A stretch of 64,000 nt of DNA from Burkholderiales bacterium (GTDB lineage Bacteria; Pseudomonadota; Gammaproteobacteria; Burkholderiales; SG8-39). The notes under the pieces are model-generated. The model did not search any database and was not told the origin of the DNA. It worked only from the letters and a program-made list of their open reading frames with translations. The stretch covers positions 138,164 through 202,163 of the forward strand of contig JACZJT010000047.1 in NCBI GenBank assembly GCA_014860445.1, in the 5' to 3' direction. The position numbers and the translations under genes were made by a program. Every line of letters begins with the position of its first letter. Position 1 is the stretch's first letter. Of the stretch, positions 1-8,508 are shown piece after piece.

Positions 1-469
1 TGAGTTCAATCTCGCGCCGCAAACAGTCCAGGGCCTCATCCAGCCGGTCCAGTTCTTCCAGCGCATTGCCCCTCACCCGCCAGGCGCGTGCGTCCTGCGG
101 CCGCAGTGCCAGCGCCTGCTCGCTCAATTCCAGGGCGCGCGCGAGATTCCCGGCGCGACGATTGATTTCGGCCGCATCGACCAGGTAATCCGGCTCGTCG
201 GGTTGGGCGGAGAGAATATGGGCATAGCAATCGAGCGCGCGTTCCAGCTGTTTCTCATCCAGCGCGATACGCGCAAGCAGGCTCCACGCCGGCGCGTGGC
301 GCGGTACCTGCTCGAGCAGCGAACGGCATACCGCCTCGGCCGTCGCTCGGTCGCCGCGCTCATAGGATTCCAGTGCCTGCGCATAGCGCGGTCCGGCTTC
401 GCTGCCGCTTTCGGCATGCGCGTCGCGCGAAGTGCGGCGGTTGAAACCTTGCAGCAAACCCTTCAGCAC
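1..469 (-). CDS. TPR-repeat protein, 3' part beyond window edge
   Basis: An open frame runs from a GTG at 469 to the window edge without a stop, giving at least 156 residues. It contains TPR-like helical pairs (for example AWSLLARIALDEKQLERALD and ARAWRVRGNALEELDRLDEA). The GTG overlaps the stop of the GT41-type gene upstream (GTGCTGA), which implies translational coupling. Its first residues (VLKGLLQGFNRR) resemble the start of the first GT41 gene (MKMLFKSLLRN), so it is probably a third member of this family. The rest lies outside the window, so a catalytic domain cannot be confirmed. Confidence 0.7.
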   Translation of the reverse strand, partial: MLKGLLQGFNRRTSRDAHAESGSEAGPRYAQALESYERGDRATAEAVCRSLLEQVPRHAPAWSLLARIALDEKQLERALDCYAHILSAQPDEPDYLVDAAEINRRAGNLARALELSEQALALRPQDARAWRVRGNALEELDRLDEALDCLRREIEL

Positions 470-2166
470 GGTTTTTTCCCCGTGCCCGCGGCGCGGCGCC
501 ATGCGTCGCGATATAGCTGCTCCAGCGCCGCAACAAAACGCGGAGCGTCGAGCAAGGGCGAGCGCGCGAGGCGCTCCCTCAAACAACGGCGCAGATCCGC
601 CAGTTCGTGGACGCCGCTGGCGAGCCGGATGGCGATATCCAGGTACTGCCGCTCGTCGGCCGCGACGAACTCCTCGACGCCGGCGTTGACCATGACGGTT
701 GCAGCCGAGCGCGCAAAGCCGAAATCACCGGCGAGCGTCACGACCGGAAGCCCCATCCACAGGGAGTCGCAGCTGGTCGCGCCGCCGGTATAGGGAAAGG
801 GATCGAGCGCGATATCGACCTCGGCATAGGTCTGCCAGTACTCGCCGCGCGCCAGCCGTGGCAGGGTGCGAATGCGCGCGCTATCGATGCCGCAGTTCTC
901 CAGCGTGGCGCGTATCCTGGCGGCGGTCTCCTCGTCAGGCATGGCGAGCAGCTGCAGGCGCGAGGCCGGCAGGCGCCGCAGAACTTCGCCCCATAGGTCG
1001 AGGACCCGCTCATTCAACTTGGCCACGTGATTGAACGAACCGAAGGTGATAAAGCCATTGCGCTGCGCGGGTAGCGGCGCGACCGCCGGCGCATCGCCTG
1101 GCGGTTGATAGCACCACAGGGTCTGCGGCATGCGCAGCAAAGTCTCGCTGTGCATGCGCTCGCTCACACCCGGCGGGTCCGCGACGGCATCGGTGATGCG
1201 GTAGTCCATTGCCGGCATGCCCAAGGTATCGAGATAGCCAAGATAGCTGATTTGCACCGGGGCGGGCTTGCGCGCGAATACGTCCAGCCGGTTGCCGCGG
1301 GTGTGTCCCGACAGGTCGACCAGAATATCGATCCCGTCGGCCAGGATCAACTCAGCGGCGCGCGCGTCGTCTACGCCATTGATATTGCGCCAACCGGACA
1401 CTCGCTGCTGCATCACCCGCGTACGCGCGTCCACCTCGTCCGAGCTGCTGTAGCAGAAAACTTCGAAGCTATTGCGATCATGCAAAGCAAGGATGGGATG
1501 CATGAAGCCCGCAGTCGCATGTTCGCGCAGATCGGCCGATACATAGCCGATGCGCAGGCGGCGTGCAGCGTCCGCGTGTGCGTGCACATGGCGGGAAATT
1601 CCCCGTGCCTGACGCCGGCCCCAGCAGCAATGTTCGGCGTGCCATTCTTCGGGATCGCGTTGCGCCAATGCATGCGACATGAACAGCATGAACTCATGCG
1701 CCAGCGCGTCCTCGGGCGCGCGCCGCAGCGTCTCGCGCAGATACGCCATTGCCTCCTCGACCAGTCCGCGCTCATACAGGACCAGCGCCAGATTGTGACT
1801 CGCCTGCAGCTGATCGGGCTCGTCGGCCAACGCTTCCCTGTAGAGCAGCGCTGCCTGGCGATAGTCGTGAAACTCCGACTGCAGCAGCTGGCCCAGATTG
1901 ACCTTCGCCTGGACGAAACCGTTGCGCAAACCCAGTGCCTGCGTGAATGCTGCGCGCGCCGCGGAATAATCTTTCACCGCGCACAGCGCGACTCCAAGGT
2001 CGTTGCAGGCGTCGGCGTGCCCGGGCGCCGCGTTCAGCGCACGCCGATACCACGCTATCGCCCGGTCCCAATCCCCGCGCTCGCGCGCTGCCGTGGCCCG
2101 GCGATAGCAGCCCGCCGCAGACCTCGTGGGCAAGGGCAGCAGTTCCGCAAGCATGCGCGCCAGCAT
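463..2166 (-). CDS. TPR / GT41 O-GlcNAc-transferase-like glycosyltransferase (copy 2)
   Basis: Predicted cytoplasmic glycosyltransferase of 567 aa. TPR repeats fill roughly residues 17-150, followed by a GT41 (SPINDLY/OGT) catalytic region. The expected catalytic-loop His is present in YVSADLREHA (about residue 216), the GT41 signatures DGIDILVDLSGHT and AMDYRITD follow, and FNHVAKLNERV carries the Lys that binds UDP in OGT. The frame stays open to 2274, but that start would overlap the upstream gene; the Met at 2166, 40 nt after the upstream stop, is preferred, with 2154 as alternative. It is the second gene of a run of TPR/GT41 genes beside two type IV pilins. Donor and acceptor are unknown; pilin is a guess from context. 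Confidence 0.85.
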   Translation of the reverse strand: MLARMLAELLPLPTRSAAGCYRRATAARERGDWDRAIAWYRRALNAAPGHADACNDLGVALCAVKDYSAARAAFTQALGLRNGFVQAKVNLGQLLQSEFHDYRQAALLYREALADEPDQLQASHNLALVLYERGLVEEAMAYLRETLRRAPEDALAHEFMLFMSHALAQRDPEEWHAEHCCWGRRQARGISRHVHAHADAARRLRIGYVSADLREHATAGFMHPILALHDRNSFEVFCYSSSDEVDARTRVMQQRVSGWRNINGVDDARAAELILADGIDILVDLSGHTRGNRLDVFARKPAPVQISYLGYLDTLGMPAMDYRITDAVADPPGVSERMHSETLLRMPQTLWCYQPPGDAPAVAPLPAQRNGFITFGSFNHVAKLNERVLDLWGEVLRRLPASRLQLLAMPDEETAARIRATLENCGIDSARIRTLPRLARGEYWQTYAEVDIALDPFPYTGGATSCDSLWMGLPVVTLAGDFGFARSAATVMVNAGVEEFVAADERQYLDIAIRLASGVHELADLRRCLRERLARSPLLDAPRFVAALEQLYRDAWRRAAGTGKKPC

Positions 2167-2206
2167 CAGACTGGCCGCACCACGCTTGCGACGCTGGAAC
2201 GCAGGC

Positions 2207-3832
2207 TCACTGCGGCAGACGACCGCACCAATTGCGCCAGATGCCGCGGTACGCCGTCTCCAGTGCGCGCGCATAGCCCTGCGCGTCGGTAAGGGGCGAA
2301 GCGCGCATGCGCTCGCGCAGACCGTTGCGCATTGCGGTCAAACGCGCCTTGTCGCGCGCCAATTCGACTGCGATGCGCACGTAATCTTCGTCGCTTCCGG
2401 CCACGAGTTCGCCCAGCTCCATGGAACCCAATATGCTCAGGCCCGCGCGCGATTGAAAAATGTCGCCGCTGCGCGTAACCACGGGCACACCCAACCAAAG
2501 TGCTTCGCAGGTGGTGGTGCCGCCGTTCATGGGAAAAGTATCGAGCAGGACATCGATCCCGGCGTAAAGCGCCCAGAATTCCCTGGTCGGCAGGCGATCG
2601 TGCATGCTGATGCGCGCTTCGTTCACCCCCGCCTTCGCCAGGGCCGTGCGTATGCGCTCGCGCCCCTGCTCGGGCACGGTCGTCAGCACGATACGCGAGT
2701 CGGGCAGCGCCCCGAGGATGCGCGCCCAAAGGGCCAGCATGCGCTCGGTCACTTTGTTCGCGCCGTTCATCGAGGCAAACGTCACCCTGCCGGTGGCCTG
2801 CATGGGGGATGGCGACACCGCCGGCATGTCCTCGTGCGGTCGGTAGCACCACATGCAGCGTGGCAGGCGTATCAGCGTTTCGCGGTAATAGCGCTCGGTC
2901 GCGCCCGGCGGATCACAGATCGCGTCGGTGATGCGATAGTCCATGGCGCTCATGCCGGTGGTATTGGGATAGGCCAGATAGGTCACCTGAATCGGCGCCG
3001 GCTTGCGCGCAAATATCTGCAGGCGATTGTCTCGAAGGTGGCCGGAAAGATCGACCAGGATATCGATACCGTCTGCGCGTATGAGTTCGGCCGCCTGGTC
3101 GTCATCCAGATCGACGATCTCGCGCCAGCCGTCGACCAATCCGGTCAGACGCCTGGTCACGTCGTCTACGATAGTGCCGCTGTGATAGCAAAGTACTTCG
3201 AACGCGAGCCGGTCGCGCTGCGCCAGGGCTGGCTCGATGAAATAGGTCAGCGCATGCTGGCGAAAATCGGCTGACAGATAAGCGATGCGCAGGCGCCGCT
3301 CCGGATCACGCGAATTGTCATGCACTTTGACCTTGGCCAGCAGCGGATCCGCATGGATTTTCGCCCAGGCGACATGCTCAGCGTAGACATCTTCCGGCCG
3401 CGCGCTTTCGAGCAATACCATTACGAAAATCAGGTTGATGTGGGCGATGTTCAGGTTGGGATCGATCGCCAGCGCCTTGCGGAACAATACCGCCGCCTCC
3501 TCCGTCCGCCCGGCCTGCACCAGCACACTGCCAAGATTGTTGTGGAACACCGCGTCTTTGGGACGCGCCTCGATGGAGCGCTCGAAATACTCCATGGCGA
3601 ATCCCAGGTCGCGTACGCGCTGCCCCGTCAGTCCGAGGAAGTGCAAGGCGTCCGCGTGTTCGGGTTCCAATTCCAGGACTTCCTCGAACAGCAGCTGCGC
3701 CCTGACGAGATCATTGGCTTCGAAGCGGGTGCGCGCTTCCGCCATCAACTGCGCCGGCGTGGATGCAGGCACGGCCGTTTTGGCGGAGCCTCGCCCGATA
3801 TTTCGCAACAGCGACTTGAACAGCATTTTCAT
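2207..3832 (-). CDS. TPR / GT41 O-GlcNAc-transferase-like glycosyltransferase (copy 1)
   Basis: A 541-aa homologue of the next gene. TPR helices cover about residues 30-150 and the GT41 catalytic region about 180-530. His193 in LSADFRQHA matches the catalytic-loop His of OGT and Lys360 in NGANKVTERM the UDP-binding Lys. DGIDILVDLSGH, GMSAMDYRITD and NGGTTTCEALWLG are family signatures. There is no signal peptide, so the enzyme should act in the cytoplasm. It lies downstream of a pilin gene and its terminator, so it either has its own promoter between 3833 and 3935 or relies on readthrough. The two copies are clearly paralogous but far from identical, which suggests different acceptors or sugars. 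Confidence 0.88.
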   Translation of the reverse strand: MKMLFKSLLRNIGRGSAKTAVPASTPAQLMAEARTRFEANDLVRAQLLFEEVLELEPEHADALHFLGLTGQRVRDLGFAMEYFERSIEARPKDAVFHNNLGSVLVQAGRTEEAAVLFRKALAIDPNLNIAHINLIFVMVLLESARPEDVYAEHVAWAKIHADPLLAKVKVHDNSRDPERRLRIAYLSADFRQHALTYFIEPALAQRDRLAFEVLCYHSGTIVDDVTRRLTGLVDGWREIVDLDDDQAAELIRADGIDILVDLSGHLRDNRLQIFARKPAPIQVTYLAYPNTTGMSAMDYRITDAICDPPGATERYYRETLIRLPRCMWCYRPHEDMPAVSPSPMQATGRVTFASMNGANKVTERMLALWARILGALPDSRIVLTTVPEQGRERIRTALAKAGVNEARISMHDRLPTREFWALYAGIDVLLDTFPMNGGTTTCEALWLGVPVVTRSGDIFQSRAGLSILGSMELGELVAGSDEDYVRIAVELARDKARLTAMRNGLRERMRASPLTDAQGYARALETAYRGIWRNWCGRLPQ

Positions 3833-3935
3833 CGTTTACCCGGGTCCGGCGACCTGAATCAGACGCGACTCTGGGCGCTCAAGGATAGCGGAAACCCATG
3901 GACTTTGTAAGCCAGTACCTGCGCTGGGACCAGAA

Positions 3936-3964
3936 ACAAAAAGCCCCTTCGGAGAGGGGCTTTT
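3936..3964 (-). terminator. Rho-independent terminator of pilin gene 1
   Basis: AAAGCCCCT (3940-3948) pairs with AGGGGCTTT (3955-3963) around a short loop, and on the minus strand the stem is followed by a T run. It lies about 105 bases past the stop of the pilin gene at 4071. A near-copy follows the second pilin gene. Confidence 0.85.
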
Positions 3965-4070
3965 CATTCGGTACTGATGACTCGCCTGAGAGTCGTCAGT
4001 GCATCGCCAATTCAGAATCAAGATCCGGAACAAATGCGGGGCACTGCGCCCCCCCAGTTTGCAGTCGCGG

Positions 4071-4487
4071 CTAACGGCAGGTCGCAGGCATGTATTTCGA
4101 AGGTGTGCCGATGCAGGACCAGGTGATCGTACCAGTCAGCGTGCTAAAGGTCGGCGTTACGGTGATGGTCACGCTCTGACCGATGCTGGTCGAAGTGGTG
4201 AGCCCGAACACTGTAACGAGGCCGGCATCGGTCACCGTGGCAAACCCCACCTTGCCCACGATCGGTATGGTCACGCCGCCACCGGCGCAGGCGGTGTTGC
4301 TCGGATCGGTCTGAAATCTCTCCGCTACGGCGGTGCGTGTGCCGCTCGCTGCCAGCAGGAGTTCCGATACCTTGGCGCGAACCGTGTAGTCCTGATAGGC
4401 CGGCAGTGCCACCGCCGCCAGAATACCGATGATCGCGACCACAATCATCAATTCGATCAGCGTAAAGCCTTTTTGGAATGCCTTCAT
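4071..4487 (-). CDS. pilA: Type IVa major pilin, copy 1
   Basis: Prepilin of 138 aa. A short leader ending in KG is followed by [20 protein letters not shown], the classic PilD cleavage and N-methylation site with Glu5 and the hydrophobic assembly helix, then a [14 protein letters not shown] stem. The C-terminus has two cysteines (WSC...PATCR) that should close the D-region disulphide loop; a third lies in NTACAGGG. The start at 4487 is chosen because GGGAG sits 7 nt upstream; the Met two codons earlier is too close to it. A sigma-54 promoter lies upstream and a terminator downstream. It differs from the second pilin at about 13 of 138 positions. Confidence 0.95.
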   Translation of the reverse strand: MKAFQKGFTLIELMIVVAIIGILAAVALPAYQDYTVRAKVSELLLAASGTRTAVAERFQTDPSNTACAGGGVTIPIVGKVGFATVTDAGLVTVFGLTTSTSIGQSVTITVTPTFSTLTGTITWSCIGTPSKYMPATCR

Positions 4488-4541
4488 GTGCATACTCCCT
4501 TTTAATTTACCGCATCGGTCCTTCGTCGCACCCGAATTAAA

Positions 4542-4556
4542 GCAAACTATATGCCA
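4542..4556 (-). promoter_or_regulatory. Sigma-54 promoter of pilin gene 1
   Basis: On the minus strand TGGCAT-ATAGT-TTGC matches the -24/-12 consensus (TGGCAC-N5-TTGC) with one mismatch. Transcription would start near 4530 and leave a leader of about 45 nt. RpoN/PilR control of major pilin genes is well known. Confidence 0.75.
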
Positions 4557-4941
4557 TAGTAGCGCTTCGTTATTCAATCGGGTTCAGCATCAATCCGGGC
4601 AGACCGGCAGCTTGGCAATTCGGCTCGAAATAAGGCAACGCGGCGTTAGCTTCAAAGAGATTCCGCCGGCACATCCTTTCCATTGCACCACGAATTCCGC
4701 CCACGTCGATTCCCGCCTCTGTCTCCAGTGCTGCGACCTCCTGGCCAAGCACCGGCGCGTTCGCCGCACACCCTGAGTACGGACTTTGACATAATCCGGA
4801 AAAACTATAGAAAACACATTGTTATTCAATCCAATATGCGATTCTGCGGCATCCGCTCCCACCCCGATCATTGGATTGGCATCGTATGACGAAAAACGTC
4901 ACATTCACCCCATTTTTGTCAATGAATGCCCGGTAATTCTG
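4557..4941. other. Spacer between the two pilin units, no convincing gene
   Basis: About 385 bases between the sigma-54 promoter of pilin 1 and the terminator of pilin 2. Activator sites for PilR would be expected here. Two overlapping short minus-strand frames (60 and 93 codons) exist, but neither has a good ribosome site or a recognisable domain. I see no other feature. Confidence 0.5.
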
Positions 4942-4974
4942 CAAAAAAAAAGCCCCTCCGTGGAGGGGCTTTTC
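4942..4974 (-). terminator. Rho-independent terminator of pilin gene 2
   Basis: AAAAGCCCCTCC and GGAGGGGCTTTT form a strong stem, followed on the minus strand by a run of eight or nine T. It starts about 17 bases after the pilin stop. It closely resembles the terminator of pilin 1, so the whole unit, terminator included, was probably duplicated. Confidence 0.9.
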
Positions 4975-4990
4975 CGTACAGCCAGAAACC

Positions 4991-5407
4991 TTAACGGCAG
5001 GTCGCGGGCAGATACTTCGACGGTGTACCCTGGCAGGACCAGGTAATCGTACCAGTCAGCGTGCTGTACGTCGGCGTCATGGTGATGGTTACGCTCTGAC
5101 CCACGCTGGTTGAGGTCGTGAGGCCGAAGACCGTTACCAGACCGGCATCGGTCACCGTGGCAAAACCCACCTTGCCGACGATTGGAATGGTCGCTCCACC
5201 ACCTGCGCACGCGGTATTGCTCGGATCGGTTTGGAATTTCTCCGAAATGGCAGTACGCACGCCGCTAGCAGCAAGCATCAGTTCCGATACTTTGGCGCGT
5301 ACGGTGTAGTCCTGATAGGCCGGCAACGCTACCGCAGCCAGAATACCGATAATCGCGACCACGATCATCAGTTCGATCAGGGTAAAGCCTTTCTGTAGTG
5401 ACTTCAT
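4991..5407 (-). CDS. pilA: Type IVa major pilin, copy 2
   Basis: Prepilin of 138 aa with leader MKSLQKG, then [20 protein letters not shown] and the same stem and globular domain as copy 1, including the three cysteines. Differences cluster in the region after the stem (VRTAISEKF versus TRTAVAERF) and in the D loop ([11 protein letters not shown] versus [11 protein letters not shown]). GGAGA lies 7 nt before the ATG. It has its own sigma-54 promoter and terminator, so the two pilins are separate transcription units that could be expressed differently. No other pilus assembly genes are in the window. Confidence 0.95.
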   Translation of the reverse strand: MKSLQKGFTLIELMIVVAIIGILAAVALPAYQDYTVRAKVSELMLAASGVRTAISEKFQTDPSNTACAGGGATIPIVGKVGFATVTDAGLVTVFGLTTSTSVGQSVTITMTPTYSTLTGTITWSCQGTPSKYLPATCR

Positions 5408-5471
5408 TCAGGTATCTCCTTTCAGTTGCAAAAAATGCCGAGCAAGAAACATTCGCCCGTAACTTGTATAA

Positions 5472-5486
5472 GCAAGCAGTGTGCCC
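5472..5486 (-). promoter_or_regulatory. Sigma-54 promoter of pilin gene 2
   Basis: The minus strand reads GGGCAC-ACTGC-TTGC followed by T, one mismatch from TGGCAC-N5-TTGC. The predicted start near 5460 gives a leader of about 53 nt, similar to that of pilin 1. Confidence 0.75.
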
Positions 5487-5545
5487 GAAGAAGTGAATAG
5501 TTAAGCTAATGTTTTATTACGGTTTTTATTTCATACCACAATCAA

Positions 5546-5572
5546 GCCGCCAACATCCACGCCTGTGGCGGC
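5546..5572. repeat. Inverted repeat between pilin 2 promoter and TPR/GT9 gene
   Basis: GCCGCCA (5546-5552) and TGGCGGC (5566-5572) form a 7-bp stem with a 13-nt loop, just after the stop of the TPR/GT9-like gene. There is no T run, so it may only weakly terminate or protect the mRNA 3' end. Confidence 0.35.
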
Positions 5573-5591
5573 ACAAAATAGCCAAAAAACG

Positions 5592-7220
5592 TCACTTCAA
5601 ACCCTGAGCCGGGGTTTCGTGAAATTGCGCAAGTTCTACACCCAGCCGCGCGAGTGTTTCCTGCCACTGCGACGGACCCGATTGTCGAAACAGACGCGCA
5701 CTGGGATACCAGGGCAGCGTCTCACCGCGATCGAGATAACGCCACTCGGCTACGCTCGGAACCAGCACCCAGACCGGCCGTCCCAGCGCTCCTGCCAGGT
5801 GGATGACCGCGGTGCACACGCTGATCACGAGATCCAGCGCACAGACCAGCGCCGCTGTTTCGTCATAGTCGTCGAGGGCCTCCTGCCAATGGGGCAGATC
5901 GACCCCTTGCTGCTTGATGGCACTCAGATCGGCGGTGCAATCACCATACTGCAAGCTGACGAATCCGGCCGGAAGCCGCATTAACGGAAGAAACTCCTCC
6001 AATGTCACGGAACGCAAATGACGGCGCGTCGAGGCGATGCCGCCGCGCCAGGACAATCCAACCTTGAGGCCGGGCCCCAGCTTGTCGAGGCGGGAACGCC
6101 AATAGGCGATGCGTGCAGGATCGGCGCGCAAATAACCGGAATGACGCGGAAAGTCGTCCCTCCGATTGCGGAAGATGCGCGGCAGGCTGCCCATGGGAAT
6201 TTCCCTATCCACGATTCGTGCCGAACCACCTTCGTGTGACCCTCCGTCCTCACCAGCGTCCGGATAGACGCTGGCACCCGGAAAAGAGCGGCGGAACAGG
6301 CCCGCTAGCTTGGGATTACAGGAAATGGTGCAGGGTCCCGTCCGGGCGATCGCCTGTTCGAAACACGAAGCAAACATGATCTGGTCGCCCAGTCCCTGCT
6401 CGCCGGAAATGAACAAGGACTTGTCGCGCATCGGCATCCCGTCCCATTGCTCGAAGTGAATAGGCTTGCTCGCGGCGAAACGGCTGTGATGCCTCGCTTC
6501 AAAATCACGCCAGCCTTCTTCGAACCGGCCGTGCTTGAGGTTCATGTAGCTGCGCACGAGGCGCGTGTCGTGATCGTCCGGAAAGCGCTCCAGAACCGAA
6601 TCGACTATTTTCATGCCTTGGGAGTAGTCCCCTTTTTCCAGCAGGATCCAGCCCAGGTTGCTCAAGGCCACCGGCCACGACGGGTCAGGTTCCAGCGCCA
6701 GACGCAGCAAGCGCTCGCCTTCGTCAAAATGACCCAGTTCACGCCCGAGTATCAGACCGAGAAGATTGCAGGCCTCGCGCAGCACCGGCCGCCGCCCGGC
6801 CAGGGGACGCAGCAAAGTCAGCGCAGCTTCAAATTCGCCCCTCGCATGGTGCCAGACGGCGAGCGCGAATGCGGCGTCGGAATGACCGGGATTGGCCCTC
6901 AGGAACACACGGTATGCCTCTGCCTCTTCGAGGGGGCGCCGCAGTTTGGCGTATGCATTTGCCAATGCGGCGCAGGCCGGAAACAGGTCCGGCGCATAGT
7001 GCAAGGCCAGATGGAAATAGTCCAGCGACGCGACCACCTCTCCCTCGGCGAGATGAATCATGCCCATCCGGAAATTCAGTTCCGCATCGTCCGGGGCCGC
7101 GGAAAGCGCCGCTTCGATCGACGTGCGCGCGCTGATGTTTGCCGGTGTAGCGACAGCGCCCTCCTCGGCACCCTCACGCTCAGTACTTTTATCGGGCCGG
7201 CTTTTCATTCGGTTCAGCAC
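5592..7220 (-). CDS. TPR protein with GT9-like C-terminal glycosyltransferase domain
   Basis: A protein of up to 542 aa. Several TPR units occupy about residues 40-250 and a Rossmann-type domain follows (SLFISGEQGLGDQIMFASCF, then LVISVCTAVIHLAGALGRPVW near the C-terminus). That last segment matches the nucleotide-sugar region of heptosyltransferase-like (GT9) domains found in many TPR proteins, where the usual motif is S-V-D-T; here the Asp is replaced by Cys, so activity is uncertain. Start is GTG at 7220 or ATG at 7208. It follows the GT-A glycosyltransferase gene by 18 nt, probably in one transcript. Role in pilus or surface glycan assembly is inferred from neighbours. Confidence 0.8.
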   Translation of the reverse strand: MLNRMKSRPDKSTEREGAEEGAVATPANISARTSIEAALSAAPDDAELNFRMGMIHLAEGEVVASLDYFHLALHYAPDLFPACAALANAYAKLRRPLEEAEAYRVFLRANPGHSDAAFALAVWHHARGEFEAALTLLRPLAGRRPVLREACNLLGLILGRELGHFDEGERLLRLALEPDPSWPVALSNLGWILLEKGDYSQGMKIVDSVLERFPDDHDTRLVRSYMNLKHGRFEEGWRDFEARHHSRFAASKPIHFEQWDGMPMRDKSLFISGEQGLGDQIMFASCFEQAIARTGPCTISCNPKLAGLFRRSFPGASVYPDAGEDGGSHEGGSARIVDREIPMGSLPRIFRNRRDDFPRHSGYLRADPARIAYWRSRLDKLGPGLKVGLSWRGGIASTRRHLRSVTLEEFLPLMRLPAGFVSLQYGDCTADLSAIKQQGVDLPHWQEALDDYDETAALVCALDLVISVCTAVIHLAGALGRPVWVLVPSVAEWRYLDRGETLPWYPSARLFRQSGPSQWQETLARLGVELAQFHETPAQGLK

Positions 7221-7238
7221 GCCCGCCCCGCCCGCCGC

Positions 7239-7925
7239 TCATGCCCGCCGAGGCTGCGAAACAGCGTAGAGCATGGCATCGCGTTCGTCTCTCCATTCAT
7301 CGGCCAGGGGACAATCGGCATACTCGGAAAAATAAGGGCCGCCTATGGTGTAGTGCGCGAGCGCGATATCCCCTCCGGGGGCGTCGTACCCCACCAAATG
7401 ATTCCAGCGGTGCGGCAGCTCGCCGATCATGTCCTCGCTTTCCAGCCACTTGAACTGGTGCAATTCCAGCCCGCTTGCCGAGTTCACGTATTCCGGCGTC
7501 AGCGCCGTGCACCGTTCGTTGTTGAAAAGCATCACGCTGGACCAGTTTTTCTTCGTGTACGAAGTCTGCGCGGCGCCGAGAAATTTCACGGTTTCCCTGG
7601 GCTTATGGTCATGCTTGACCACCTGCACCGCATAACGCTCATCGCGCAGCTCCCACAGCCTGGCGACGTCGTCGCGCATCAGCATGTCGCAATCCATGAA
7701 CAGGCTCCATCCGGTAAAGCCGGAAAGGTAAGGCGTGAGAAAACGCGAAAACGAGAAGTCGGTCGATTGGAGCGCGTGGCGCTCCCGCGTCAGTATCGTC
7801 CCCAATTGCGACAAGGCCAGCGGTGCAATCGCGATCGGCACGCTGGCACGCGCCTGTATGCTGTGCGCGAGCACGTTGTAGGCTACCGTTTCGCGCGGAT
7901 CGAATCCTATAAAAATCCTGATCAA
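7239..7925 (-). CDS. GT-A-fold glycosyltransferase (GT8-like)
   Basis: Predicted 228-aa glycosyltransferase. It begins IRIFIGFDPRETVAYNVLAHS, typical of a small family of bacterial GT-A transferases, and carries a D-x-D metal/nucleotide motif in WSLFMDCDMLMRDD. The TTG at 7925 is chosen because a strong purine-rich site (GGAGGAGG) lies 4 nt before it and homologues start at this residue; the frame is open up to 8075 without a better site. No transmembrane segment is seen. It heads the transcription unit with the TPR/GT9-like gene. The sugar is unknown. Confidence 0.82.
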   Translation of the reverse strand: MIRIFIGFDPRETVAYNVLAHSIQARASVPIAIAPLALSQLGTILTRERHALQSTDFSFSRFLTPYLSGFTGWSLFMDCDMLMRDDVARLWELRDERYAVQVVKHDHKPRETVKFLGAAQTSYTKKNWSSVMLFNNERCTALTPEYVNSASGLELHQFKWLESEDMIGELPHRWNHLVGYDAPGGDIALAHYTIGGPYFSEYADCPLADEWRDERDAMLYAVSQPRRA

Positions 7926-8146
7926 ACCGCCTCCTCCTACGTTAACTGGAATTACCCGGGGCCCCGCAACAACCCTCTTCCTCGTTACCGCGCCCACTTG
8001 CGTTTCACCACGTAAATCATGCAGCATGCGCTCTGGCCTAATCCGGTCATAGGTCACAGGCGGCGCAGAATTCACGTTTCATGCACGACGGTCGCGCTGG
8101 TATAATTTGCAAACGGTCTATACTCGGCCACCCAGGTGGGAGAATC

Positions 8147-8473
8147 ATGATTCTAAAGTTTTTTTCCACGCGCAAGGTAACGGAGTTTGCCAAGAGCCTG
8201 GCGCAGGACGTCGCCAAGCGCTATCCGCCCGCGATTGCAAACAATCCCGCCCAAATGGTGTCGCAAAAACGCCTGTCCGGCATACTCGAAGAAGCCTTTA
8301 CGCGCGCCGCCGAGTTCAACCGGGAGAACAAACTGGGCTGGTACAAAAAAGCCAAGCTGGGCAATGAGTTCAAATGGGAACTCAAGGAAATGGGCTACGA
8401 CGAAAAATTCATCGACGTAGCCACCGAAGGCCTGATCGTCTACGTCACCAGGCGCCCGTCCCCGAAAACCTGA
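8147..8473 (+). CDS. Conserved small protein of unknown function
   Basis: A charged soluble protein of 108 aa (MILKFFSTRKVTEFAKSLAQ...) without signal peptide or membrane segment. GGGAG lies 4 nt before the ATG, and a TATAAT hexamer at about 8100-8105 could be its -10 box. It stands alone on the plus strand between minus-strand genes and ends 35 bases before the stop of the HD-GYP gene. I recognise no domain. Confidence 0.7.
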   Translation: MILKFFSTRKVTEFAKSLAQDVAKRYPPAIANNPAQMVSQKRLSGILEEAFTRAAEFNRENKLGWYKKAKLGNEFKWELKEMGYDEKFIDVATEGLIVYVTRRPSPKT

Positions 8474-8508
8474 GCCGTTCGCGAGGCTCATCCCCCGCCA
8501 CCGCCGGA

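Noticed and set aside
4570..4871. Two short overlapping minus-strand open frames between the pilin genes (60 and 93 codons)
   Set aside because: One begins with GTG and no ribosome site, the other has atypical composition; neither shows a domain, and the region fits a pilin promoter spacer.
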